Of a DNA stretch of 34,743 bases, positions 24,769-32,995 are shown one piece after another. The position numbers and the translations under genes are program-made. Position 1 is the stretch's first letter; the number at the start of each line of letters is the position of its first letter. The stretch spans positions 1-34,743 of the forward strand of contig CALJVJ010000207.1 of the NCBI GenBank assembly GCA_937974625.1, written 5' to 3'. Source of the stretch: an uncultured Saprospiraceae bacterium (GTDB lineage: Bacteria > Bacteroidota > Bacteroidia > Chitinophagales > Saprospiraceae). The notes beneath the pieces were generated by a model that was given only the letters and a program-made list of their open reading frames with translations, had not been told where the DNA came from and searched no databases.

Positions 24769-25143
24769 CTATTTATTTCCTGTTGAAGTACAATCAATTG
24801 GAACCATAAAAACTAGACCCCGTAAGGTCACTTCAATTTCATTCCCATTCAATTCTCCAAAATATTGCAAATCGACATTCGAATCTTTTTGGGCCCCGGA
24901 AAAACTACATCCATCGATATCAACGGTAAGTAAAGAACCTTCAACATCTATAGACAACTCTGTGTCAGTAGCTCCAGCAGACACTGTTACTGTGGCATCC
25001 GCAACACCACCATTTCCACAAACGGTTGTCCCCGTAAAAGTTCCTATAAAATCTGCTTGTGTACAAACCCTATTGTCGTCTTTTCCACAGGCTCCTAACA
25101 ATAAGCCTAGGCTTAAAACGATATAAAACTGTAAGTCTCTCAT
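24769..25143 (-). CDS. Small lipoprotein of unknown function
   Basis: This 124-residue protein has a signal with a lipobox (LLLGAC, Cys19 or so) followed by GKDD, so it should be lipidated. The mature part is beta-rich with cysteines (CTQADFIGTFTGTTVCGNGG, TVDIDGCSFSG, VPIDCTSTG) and resembles small Bacteroidota beta-sandwich lipoproteins with a FxGTFTGTxxC start and a LNGNEIEVTLRG-type strand. There is no enzymatic motif. It lies upstream of the OYE-like gene and divergent from the alpha/beta hydrolase gene, 109 bases away. Confidence 0.72.
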   Translation of the reverse strand: MRDLQFYIVLSLGLLLGACGKDDNRVCTQADFIGTFTGTTVCGNGGVADATVTVSAGATDTELSIDVEGSLLTVDIDGCSFSGAQKDSNVDLQYFGELNGNEIEVTLRGLVFMVPIDCTSTGNK

Positions 25144-25252
25144 ATTATATTAATTGATGAATAAATTTAATTATTCGCAATATTAATCTTTTTGAATATC
25201 TTTTGCAGGATTTAACTAAATTTATGCCTTTTTTGAAATTGTAATAGCATAA

Positions 25253-26077
25253 ATGATAAAGATTGAGCAAGTCGTTGGAAAGACCATTAATGGATTAAGC
25301 TTTGTAGCACCAAACCTTGCAGGAAAAATAATGCTTGATTTGTTCTGTCGCCCAAACAAAGGCAAAAAATTTACAAAAAAGGAGCAAGCGTTTATAGATA
25401 AGGCAACATGGCAAAGTGTTTTTTTAGATGGTAAAAAAATTCAGTGTTACCTTTGGGGACAAGGGGATAAAAAAATCTTTTTAGCACATGGTTTTAATTC
25501 TAATGCTGCTCGTTGGAGAATCCTTTGTAATATGCTGCTAAAAGAGGGATATCAGGTCATTGCGTTGGATGTTCCCGCACATGGCAACTCTGATTGGAGT
25601 CGAGTAAATGGGATACTCTATGCGCAGGTTATTCAGCAGGTTATCAACCAATTCAAACCAAATATAGTGGTTGGGCATTCTTTTGCAGGCATCGCCTATG
25701 CTTACTACTTTTCTAAATTAAAATCGCTTCCCGTTGAAAAAATGGTATTGATGGGCGTTCCAAATGATTTATCAGATGTTACACAAGTCTTCTTTAATAC
25801 TTTAAAAGTAAATCAACAGGTGCAAGATGCCTATCTTAAAGCTTTCCTTAAAAAATTTAGTTATCCTACTAGTTATTTCAAACTAGATAAACTATTAAAA
25901 GAAGTAGCAATACCTAGTTTGATTATACACGATGAACAAGATGATATTGCGTCCTTTGAAGGTGCAAAAATGCTTCATCAATCTTTGAATAACTCCATCT
26001 TTGTTCCAACAACAAAACTTGGACATAGTCTTCAAGGACGGTCAGCTTTTAAAGCAATTTTAGATTTTATCAACTAA
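25253..26077 (+). CDS. Alpha/beta hydrolase
   Basis: This 274-residue alpha/beta-hydrolase-fold protein has oxyanion loop LAHGFNSNAARW (78-89), nucleophile elbow GHSFAG with Ser143, an acid at Asp230 or Asp231 (IIHDEQDDIASFEG), and His258 (KLGHSLQGR). All three catalytic positions are present. There is no signal peptide, so it is a cytoplasmic esterase, thioesterase or lipase-like enzyme. It begins a run of same-strand genes: the methyltransferase starts nine bases later, and the fatty-acid-type carboxylase lies further down, which fits an ester or acyl-thioester substrate. The specific substrate is not readable. Confidence 0.85.
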   Translation: MIKIEQVVGKTINGLSFVAPNLAGKIMLDLFCRPNKGKKFTKKEQAFIDKATWQSVFLDGKKIQCYLWGQGDKKIFLAHGFNSNAARWRILCNMLLKEGYQVIALDVPAHGNSDWSRVNGILYAQVIQQVINQFKPNIVVGHSFAGIAYAYYFSKLKSLPVEKMVLMGVPNDLSDVTQVFFNTLKVNQQVQDAYLKAFLKKFSYPTSYFKLDKLLKEVAIPSLIIHDEQDDIASFEGAKMLHQSLNNSIFVPTTKLGHSLQGRSAFKAILDFIN

Positions 26078-26086
26078 AAAACTAAT

Positions 26087-26701
26087 ATGTCTTTTTACGA
26101 AAGAAAAATATTACCCAAACTAATAAATTTTGCTTGTGGCTTAGGACCAATGATGAAACAACGAGCCAAAGTAGTACCTTTGGCAACAGGAAATGTCTTA
26201 GAAATTGGGATTGGGTCTGGCTTGAATTTATCTTTCTATCAAAAAGAAAAAATAACCAGTTTAGTTGGTATTGACCCGAGTCTTGAAACTTGGGCATTGA
26301 ATCAAAACTTAACCGAAAGCCTTGGTTTTAAATTTACCTACTTTCAAACAGGGGCTGAAAAGTTACCAATTGATAATCAAACCATCGACACGGTGGTCAT
26401 CACCTATACCCTTTGTACCATCCCAAATGCTAATTTAGCCTTTGAAGAAATCCGAAGAGTTCTAAAACCCAATGGTAAAATCCTTTTTGTCGAACATGGA
26501 AAAGCACCGGATAAACAAGTTTTGAAATGGCAAAATAGGATTAATCCCTATTGGAAAAAAATTGGCGGCGGCTGCAATTTAAATAGAGATATTCCTCAGT
26601 TATTTAAAGAAAATGGCTTCAAAATTCCCGATTTAAAAACCATGTATTTACCAGGATGGAAACCCGCAAGTTACAATTTTTGGGGTATCGCTGAGTATTG
26701 A
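26087..26701 (+). CDS. SAM-dependent methyltransferase, METTL7/UbiE-like
   Basis: This 204-residue class I methyltransferase has SAM motif I VLEIGIGSGLNLSFY (37-51), acidic loop VGIDPSLE, motif for post-I/II VVITYTLCTIPN and FVEHGKAPDKQVLKWQNRIN. The stretch VEHGKAPDKQVLKWQNRINP with the following GGGCNLNRD is characteristic of small METTL7-like enzymes (thiol S-methyltransferases in animals) and bacterial relatives. A thiol, phospholipid or other small lipid-like acceptor is plausible but unproven. It begins nine bases after the hydrolase stop and is probably translated from the same mRNA. Confidence 0.85.
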   Translation: MSFYERKILPKLINFACGLGPMMKQRAKVVPLATGNVLEIGIGSGLNLSFYQKEKITSLVGIDPSLETWALNQNLTESLGFKFTYFQTGAEKLPIDNQTIDTVVITYTLCTIPNANLAFEEIRRVLKPNGKILFVEHGKAPDKQVLKWQNRINPYWKKIGGGCNLNRDIPQLFKENGFKIPDLKTMYLPGWKPASYNFWGIAEY

Positions 26702-26752
26702 TTATTGCCTACTGATTACAACTTTTATTTCAATCATTTCTTAAAAATCTTA

Positions 26753-27730
26753 ATGGAGCCTATACAAATTGAATTACCAACTATCTTTGAAAGTATGACT
26801 GTGAATACCTGGTTATTCAAGGGGCCAGAACCCACTTTAATTGACTGTGGAGAGAAAACGGACAAACTATGGGATGCCTTAATTAACGGCTTAAAAATCA
26901 ATGGATTAGGTATAGCTGACCTAAAAAAAGTTATTATCACCCATGCTCATTTAGACCACATTGGTATGGCCAAAAGAATTACCGAGCACTCTGATGCCAC
27001 CATTTGGGTGAGTGAATATGTTTATGATTGGGCCATTCATTTAAAGATGATGTTAGACCGTAGAACGGGGGTAATTATGGAGGTGATGGATAAAAATTTA
27101 CCTAGTGAAATAAAGGAAGCCTATTTTAAATTTGGCTACGATGAATTAGCGGACTATTGGGATGAAATACCTAAAGACCGTATTCAAGTTTTTCCGATGG
27201 AAGGTTCCTTAAATTTTGGTGGCGATGATTGGGAAATCATTTATACGCCAGGACATTGTATCAATCAAACTTGTTTTTACAATCCAAAAAATGGGTATCT
27301 ACTCTCTGCTGATATGTTATTACCGATTATTCCTATTCCAATTATAGATGCTGGGTTAAGACCTCCTTACAATCGAGTAAAGACCTTACCCATGCAATTG
27401 GAATCGTATAAAAAATTGAAAAAATTAGCCATCACAAAGACCTTCCCTGGTCATTTTTCTGCCTTTGAAAATGCCTTAGCATTGATTGAAAAACAAGAAA
27501 ATAAAATACATGTCAGAAAAGAAAAATGTTTTGAACTCATTGAAAATGGCGTAACTCAAGTGATAAAAATGGTCCATCAGGTGTATCCGAATAGGATAAA
27601 TGATGCGACTATTTTTATGGTCATTGGGCTTTTAGATATTTTGATGGACGAAGGCCGAATTGAGCACCAAGAAATTGATGGATTATATCATTATACTGCA
27701 ATAAAAAAAAAGGTAGTTTATAGCCAATAA
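26753..27730 (+). CDS. Metallo-beta-lactamase-fold hydrolase
   Basis: The ATG at 26753 gives 325 residues starting MEPIQIELPTIFESMTVNTW, the normal edge of this fold. The frame is open to a TTG at 26705, but that adds 16 unconserved residues. The zinc motif ITHAHLDHIG has the HxHxDH set at 64, 66, 68 and 69. The third-ligand loop IIYTPGHCINQTCFY, an Asp in LLSADML and a final FPGH complete a two-metal site. The ~100-residue C-terminal helical part is of the kind seen in LACTB2-like or glyoxalase II-like hydrolases. It sits 12 bases before the acyl-CoA carboxylase gene, so a thioester substrate is likely. Confidence 0.85.
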   Translation: MEPIQIELPTIFESMTVNTWLFKGPEPTLIDCGEKTDKLWDALINGLKINGLGIADLKKVIITHAHLDHIGMAKRITEHSDATIWVSEYVYDWAIHLKMMLDRRTGVIMEVMDKNLPSEIKEAYFKFGYDELADYWDEIPKDRIQVFPMEGSLNFGGDDWEIIYTPGHCINQTCFYNPKNGYLLSADMLLPIIPIPIIDAGLRPPYNRVKTLPMQLESYKKLKKLAITKTFPGHFSAFENALALIEKQENKIHVRKEKCFELIENGVTQVIKMVHQVYPNRINDATIFMVIGLLDILMDEGRIEHQEIDGLYHYTAIKKKVVYSQ

Positions 27731-27742
27731 TATCACTATTTT

Positions 27743-30700
27743 ATGAGTAAGAATAAGTTATTAATCGCCAATAGAGGAGAAATTGCTATTCGGATTATCA
27801 ACGCTGCGTTTGAACTAGATATGGAAACGGTAAGCGTTTATTCTGAAGATGATGAAAAGAGTTTACATACCAAAAAATCTACATCAACTCACCCATTAAA
27901 AGGAAAAGGAGCACTACCCTATTTAGACATTCCACAAATAATAAAAATAGCCCAAAAAACTGGTTGTAATTATATTCATCCGGGCTATGGTTTTTTAAGT
28001 GAAAATCATGCTTTTGCAAAAGCCTGTTCTGAAGCAGGAATTATTTTTGTTGGACCTTCTGTTAAAACCCTAAAGTTATTTGGAAATAAAATCAAAGCAA
28101 GGGCCTTGGCTCAAAAATTAGCCATTCCAACCATAAGTGGGACTTTAGAAAATACCTCTTTGAAAGCAGCACAAAATTTCTTTCAAACACTTCCTGTTGG
28201 TGCCCAAATGATGATTAAATCTTTAGCAGGCGGAGGGGGAAGAGGAATGCGAGTTGTCAGTAATTCAAAGGAAATAGAATCTGCCTATAAATTATGTCAA
28301 GCGGAGGCAAAAAAAGCATTTGGCAATGATAAAATTTATGTTGAAAAATACTTGCCAAAAGCAAGGCATATTGAGGTCCAAATTATTGGTGATGGAAAAG
28401 CGGTTACTCACCTATGGGAAAGAGAATGTTCTCTTCAAAGAAGACATCAAAAATTAGTAGAAATAGCTCCTTGTCCTGACTTATCAGAGGCGCTTCAAAG
28501 TCGAATCATTAAGGCTGCATTAAAATTGGCAAAAGCCGTAAATTATGAAGGTGCGGGGACCGTCGAATTCTTAATTGATGGAACAAACTTCAACGAAAAT
28601 GCTGATTTTTATTTCTTGGAAGTTAATCCTCGAATTCAAGTGGAACACACGGTCACAGAAGAGATAACAGGCGTTGATATAGTCCAGTTTCAGTTGAATC
28701 AAGCAATGGGATATTCTTTGTCAGAATTGCAACTGAATCAAGACCAAATTCCTGAACCAGCAGGATTTGCTATGCAGGCAAGAATCAATATGGAAAATAT
28801 TGATAATCAAGGCAATACCTTGGCTAAAACAGGTCAACTTTCTGCCTTTGACTTGCCTTTTGGCAAAAATATTAGGGTCGAAACTTATGGGTATTTAGGG
28901 TATAAAAACAATCCTAATTTTGACACCCTTTTGGCTAAAATCATTACTCATTCCAAGACTAAAAATTTTGAGAATGCCATTCAAAAATTATATAGAGCTT
29001 TATGCGAATGTAGGATTGAAGGTATTGATACGAACCTCAGTTTTCTACAAAACATTTTACAACAACCAGCTGTCCTAAAAAATCAATTTTATACCCAGTT
29101 TATTACAGATGAACTTGCAACTTTACTTACCCCAAAGAAAAGTAAACATCAGCAATTTCATTTTTCGACTGGAAAATCAAATCAAGCACAAAAACTTGAA
29201 GCAAGCAAAGTTCCAGAAGGGTTAATAGCTATTAATACACCTATGCCTGGAAGTGTGGTTAGTATTGCCGTAAAAGAAGGAGATATTATTAAAATCGGGC
29301 AACAATTACTAGTCTTAGAGGCCATGAAAATGGAGTCGGTGGTCACTGCTGAAATAAGTGGTCGAATACAAAAAATTAAGGTTAAAAAAGGAACGGTTTT
29401 ATACGAAAATCAACCCCTATTTTTCATCGAAGCCGATGCAAATGCCAATGATAAAATTATCGAACAATCCTCAATTGACCTAACGAAGATTAGACCCGAA
29501 TTAAAAGAATTGCAGGAAAGAAAATCTTTTCAATTAGATAAAAATAGACCGATTGCGGTCAACAAACGAAAGAAAAAAGGAAAACAAACAGCCAGAGAGA
29601 ATATTGCGCAACTTTGTAAAGAATCGACCTTTATGGAATATGGTTCGCTCATTGTTGCCGCTCAAAGGAGTCGTAGAACTTTAGATGATTTGGTCAAAAA
29701 TACCCCAGCGGATGGCATTATTACGGGCATCGGTGAAGTGAACAGTGAATTGTTTGGAGCAGAAGCAGCTAAATGTATGATTTTATGTTACGATTATACT
29801 GTATTAGCGGGGACTCAAGGGGCGTTTGGGCATTATAAAACGGATAGGGTTTTAGAAGTTGCTCATCGGTCTAAATTACCCGTCATTCTCTTCGCAGAAG
29901 GTGGGGGTGGAAGACCCGGAGATACCGATATCCAAGGTATTGGCGGACTGCACGTGAAGACTTTTGCCATGTTCGCTAAAATGAATGGTGTAGCACCTAG
30001 AGTTGCCATTGTCTCAGGCTATTGTTTTGCAGGAAATGCAGCTTTGGCAGGTTGTGCAGATGTCATTATTGCCACTGAAGATACGTCGATTGGTATGGGC
30101 GGGCCTGCAATGATTGAAGGAGGAGGCTTAGGCAAATACCATCCGAAAGAAGTCGGACCTGTCCATGTGCAAGCACCGAATGGAGTTTTAGATTTGGTCG
30201 TAAAAGATGAAAAAGCTGCCATTATTATGGCAAAAAAATACCTTTCCTATTTCCAAGGACCTATTGACAAATGGACTTGCTCAGACCAAAGAACGCTTCG
30301 ACATTTAATCCCAGAAAATCGACGAAGAGTTTATGATATTAAAAAAGTAATATACCAAATAGCTGATGAAGATTCCGTACTTGAATTAAGAAAGGATTTT
30401 GCAGTTGGCGTCATTACTGCTTTCCTACGCATCGAAGGTAAGCCAATGGGTTTAATTGCCAATAACCCCAAACATTTAGGGGGTGCTTTGGATGCGGAAG
30501 GTTCTGGAAAAGCAGCTCGTTTTATGCAATTATGTGATGTTTACCGCATTCCTATGATTTCTCTTTGTGATACCCCTGGATTTATGGTCGGGCCAGAAGC
30601 AGAGAAAACAGGCTTAGTTAGACATACTTCTAGGCTGTTTACAGTAGGAGCCAAAATTACGATTCCATTTTTCACGATTGTCCTTCGAAAAGCATACGGC

Positions 30701-31039
30701 TTAGGTTCTATGGGTATGGCAGCAGGAGGATTTCACGAGCCATTCTTTACGGTCTCTTGGCCTACTGGTGAATTTGGAGGCATGGGGCTAGAAGGGGCTG
30801 TTCGATTGGGTTACCGAAAGGAATTGGAAGCTATTGAAGATTTAGAAGAACGAGAGGCTTTATTCCAAAAAATGGTCGCCAAATCTTATAAGCATGGAAA
30901 AGCTATAAACACTGGGTCCTATTTAGAAATCGATGAAGTAATTGACCCAATGGATACTCGAAAATGGATAGTTAATGGACTTTTGTCTACTGCTTCCAAT
31001 GACAAGCAAAGTGGACGTGGGTTTGTGGATACTTGGTAA
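27743..31039 (+). CDS. Single-chain biotin-dependent acyl-CoA carboxylase (LCC-like)
   Basis: This 1098-residue protein holds all three activities. Residues ~1-450 are biotin carboxylase: KSLAGGGGRGMRVV, YVEKYLPKARHIEVQIIGDG, ERECSLQRRHQKLVE and FLEVNPRIQVEHTVTEEITG. A short linker leads to the biotin carrier domain with VLEAMKMES (biotinyl Lys529). From ~590 to the end is carboxyltransferase with AEGGGGRPGDTDIQGIGG, VSGYCFAGNAA and TPGFMVGPEAEKTG. The order BC-BCCP-CT in one chain of this size matches the long-chain acyl-CoA carboxylase (LCC) type known from Mycobacterium avium. It carboxylates an acyl-CoA to an alpha-carboxyl product; the chain length is unknown. It lies with enoyl-CoA hydratase, SDR and TetR genes. 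Confidence 0.9.
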   Translation: MSKNKLLIANRGEIAIRIINAAFELDMETVSVYSEDDEKSLHTKKSTSTHPLKGKGALPYLDIPQIIKIAQKTGCNYIHPGYGFLSENHAFAKACSEAGIIFVGPSVKTLKLFGNKIKARALAQKLAIPTISGTLENTSLKAAQNFFQTLPVGAQMMIKSLAGGGGRGMRVVSNSKEIESAYKLCQAEAKKAFGNDKIYVEKYLPKARHIEVQIIGDGKAVTHLWERECSLQRRHQKLVEIAPCPDLSEALQSRIIKAALKLAKAVNYEGAGTVEFLIDGTNFNENADFYFLEVNPRIQVEHTVTEEITGVDIVQFQLNQAMGYSLSELQLNQDQIPEPAGFAMQARINMENIDNQGNTLAKTGQLSAFDLPFGKNIRVETYGYLGYKNNPNFDTLLAKIITHSKTKNFENAIQKLYRALCECRIEGIDTNLSFLQNILQQPAVLKNQFYTQFITDELATLLTPKKSKHQQFHFSTGKSNQAQKLEASKVPEGLIAINTPMPGSVVSIAVKEGDIIKIGQQLLVLEAMKMESVVTAEISGRIQKIKVKKGTVLYENQPLFFIEADANANDKIIEQSSIDLTKIRPELKELQERKSFQLDKNRPIAVNKRKKKGKQTARENIAQLCKESTFMEYGSLIVAAQRSRRTLDDLVKNTPADGIITGIGEVNSELFGAEAAKCMILCYDYTVLAGTQGAFGHYKTDRVLEVAHRSKLPVILFAEGGGGRPGDTDIQGIGGLHVKTFAMFAKMNGVAPRVAIVSGYCFAGNAALAGCADVIIATEDTSIGMGGPAMIEGGGLGKYHPKEVGPVHVQAPNGVLDLVVKDEKAAIIMAKKYLSYFQGPIDKWTCSDQRTLRHLIPENRRRVYDIKKVIYQIADEDSVLELRKDFAVGVITAFLRIEGKPMGLIANNPKHLGGALDAEGSGKAARFMQLCDVYRIPMISLCDTPGFMVGPEAEKTGLVRHTSRLFTVGAKITIPFFTIVLRKAYGLGSMGMAAGGFHEPFFTVSWPTGEFGGMGLEGAVRLGYRKELEAIEDLEEREALFQKMVAKSYKHGKAINTGSYLEIDEVIDPMDTRKWIVNGLLSTASNDKQSGRGFVDTW

Positions 31040-31041
31040 GC

Positions 31042-31097
31042 GTAATGCGGATAGTTAATCCGCACTTAATAAACTACAGATTAACAATCCGTATTAC
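31042..31097. repeat. Two head-to-head copies of the palindromic repeat (copies B1, B2)
   Basis: GTAATGCGGATAGTTAATC (31042-31060) and GATTAACAATCCGTATTAC (31079-31097) are inverted copies with two mismatches. Each is a close version of the element next to rlmH at 3331-3353; the inner GCGGAT...ATCCGC palindrome is at 31047-31063. The pair starts two bases after the carboxylase stop codon and could act as its transcript end. Confidence 0.65.
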
Positions 31098-31267
31098 TTT
31101 TAAAGAATTATCAAAGCCTAGTGAAAGAAAGTCTATCATTTTACCTAAAAAATAAAATTCACCTTTTACTTTTACCCATAAGGGAAAATTCTATTCATTT
31201 TTTTTAACTAAACCTACTATAAATCAGTATAATTGCAAGTAATTAATTGGATTAAAATTATTTCTAT

Positions 31268-31915
31268 TTGAATACGAAAGAAAAAATAATTGCTACAGGA
31301 ACAAAAGTTTTTAACCTAAAAGGATTTGGAGCCGTCTCGATTCAAGATATCGCCAATGAATTGGATGTTAATCGAAGAAATATCACCTATCATTTTGCGA
31401 ATAAGGAGGCCTTGTTACAGGTGATTGCTAATGAAATGTGGGAGAAGATTACTTTAGAGCGTCAAAAAAGAAAGGATTTTCCTTCTTTTGAAAATTTGCA
31501 GCATGAAATAAAAATGTATGCCCAATTTCAAAAAGAATATGCTTTTATTTTTAATGATTTACATGTCATCAAACATCCAATTTTAGAGGAAAAATTTCAT
31601 CAATTTTGCACGGAAACTATAAAAGACCATGAAGCTGCAATTGCCTTTGCCATAAAATTAGGCAATATGAATCCAGAACCGTTTCCAGGGGCCTATTACA
31701 ATTTATGCCTTTCCCTATGGATATTGTCTATGTTTTGGTTACCCCAACAAGTCATTAGAAAAATAAAAGACGAAAAAGAAATTGCCAAAGTAACGTGGAG
31801 TCTTATACTACCCCATTTCACCGAAAAAGGAATTGAATCCTTTAAAGCATTTTATGGAGAAGCATTTTATAAAAATATTGGAAAACCTTTTAAGGGGGAT
31901 TTAAATGTATTTTAG
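31268..31915 (+). CDS. TetR-family transcriptional regulator
   Basis: This 215-residue protein has a standard TetR N-terminal helix-turn-helix: IIATGTKVFNLKGFGAVSI, then QDIANELDVNRRNITYHFAN and KEALLQVI (about 7-55). The C-terminal ligand domain (60-215) is helical and has no recognisable family. A stop lies five codons upstream and no ATG fits, so the TTG at 31268 is the only start. It sits between the acyl-CoA carboxylase and the enoyl-CoA hydratase/SDR pair on the same strand; FadR-, AtuR- or LiuR-like sensing of an acyl-CoA is a reasonable guess. It may repress the flanking genes and itself. Confidence 0.88.
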   Translation: MNTKEKIIATGTKVFNLKGFGAVSIQDIANELDVNRRNITYHFANKEALLQVIANEMWEKITLERQKRKDFPSFENLQHEIKMYAQFQKEYAFIFNDLHVIKHPILEEKFHQFCTETIKDHEAAIAFAIKLGNMNPEPFPGAYYNLCLSLWILSMFWLPQQVIRKIKDEKEIAKVTWSLILPHFTEKGIESFKAFYGEAFYKNIGKPFKGDLNVF

Positions 31916-31974
31916 AAAGGTAAAAAGGTTAAGAGGTTAAAAGGAGTTACTTAATAAACTGGCAATGTATTAGG

Positions 31975-32038
31975 TATCCGCTGGCAATCATCCGTTGGCA
32001 AAACTTAACTTTAACCAATGGATGATTGCCAACGGATA
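31975..32038. repeat. 24-bp-arm inverted repeat with 16-base loop
   Basis: The arms 31975-31998 and 32015-32038 are reverse complements with two mismatches; on each strand one of the two is a G-U pair. The left arm contains ATCCGCTGGCA and ATCCGTTGGCA in direct order. It lies between the TetR gene and the enoyl-CoA hydratase gene and resembles the dispersed palindromic elements elsewhere in the window. It could be a terminator without a T run. Confidence 0.6.
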
Positions 32039-32125
32039 ATAGGATAAAATGACTTTACGATAGTAATCAATTGTATCTTTTAATAGACAACTATAAATAG
32101 CCAATCATTTCAAAAAGAAGCCTTT

Positions 32126-32944
32126 ATGAATTTATATACAAAAGAACAAGTTGCCAATATTAAAGACCACACCTTTGCCTATTTGATAGTCGAAGAAGCA
32201 GATAATGTGTTGACACTTACATTGAATCGGGAACGCAAAAAAAATGCCTTACATCCGCAGTTAGCGAATGAAATTGCCTACGCTTTACATTATGCCCATT
32301 TTGAAAAAAGCATTTGGATGGTCGTCCTACAAGCCAAGGGCAATGTCTTTTGTGCAGGAGCAGATTTAAAAGCGATGGCAGGGTTTATAGAAGAAAATAA
32401 TTCTACTGTTCCACAACCTAATGGTGAATTGTTAATAGGCGAATTATTCAATAAGGTATACAAACCGACTATCGCAAAAGTGACAGGAGATGTATATGCT
32501 GGTGGATTTTTCTTTTTGGCAGGTTGTAATATTGTGGTAGCACAAGATGATATAAAATTTGGCTTACCTGAAGTAAAAAGAGGGATTTATCCATTCCAAG
32601 TGATGGCGGCTTTATTAAAAGTGATGCCTGCTAGAAAAGTGGTAGATTGGTGCATCAGAGGGTATAACCTACCGGTAGCTGAAGCGGAACGATACGGCTT
32701 AGTTTCTGAAGTAACAAGCGCCGATAATATGGACGCAGCAGTTGCTAAAATCATAGCGGAATTAAAAGAAAATAGCCCTTCTGCTATCCGCTTTGGATTA
32801 GAAGCTTATGATAAAATCCAACCGAGTGCAGCAGCACATAAATATCTATTTGACATCCTCAATAAAACCATTGCTACTAAGGATGGGCAAGAAGGCTTGA
32901 GGGCTTTTAGAGAAAAACGGAAGCCTAATTGGTCTGGAGAATAG
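32126..32944 (+). CDS. Enoyl-CoA hydratase/isomerase family protein
   Basis: This 272-residue crotonase-fold protein has the oxyanion-hole loop GNVFCAGADLKAMAG (72-86) and the second loop VTGDVYAGGFFFLAGCNIVV (119-138), followed by KFGLPEVKRGIYPFQ (144-158). Crotonases add water to, or isomerise, enoyl-CoA thioesters. The Glu164-type residue is present as Glu149, but the position of the other catalytic glutamate (Glu144 in rat hydratase) appears to be Phe130. A single-acid variant such as an isomerase, a methylglutaconyl-type hydratase or a lyase is therefore possible. The SDR gene starts 51 bases after it; together with the carboxylase this points to acyl-CoA breakdown. Confidence 0.88.
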   Translation: MNLYTKEQVANIKDHTFAYLIVEEADNVLTLTLNRERKKNALHPQLANEIAYALHYAHFEKSIWMVVLQAKGNVFCAGADLKAMAGFIEENNSTVPQPNGELLIGELFNKVYKPTIAKVTGDVYAGGFFFLAGCNIVVAQDDIKFGLPEVKRGIYPFQVMAALLKVMPARKVVDWCIRGYNLPVAEAERYGLVSEVTSADNMDAAVAKIIAELKENSPSAIRFGLEAYDKIQPSAAAHKYLFDILNKTIATKDGQEGLRAFREKRKPNWSGE

Positions 32945-32995
32945 TGGTAAATGGTAAATAAGTTAAAAGTATTAAAATTATAAAACCAAGAAGAT

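Noticed and set aside
26705-26752. Upstream TTG start of the metallo-beta-lactamase-fold gene
   Set aside because: The extra 16 residues are not fold-like, and ATG 26753 gives the normal N-terminus.
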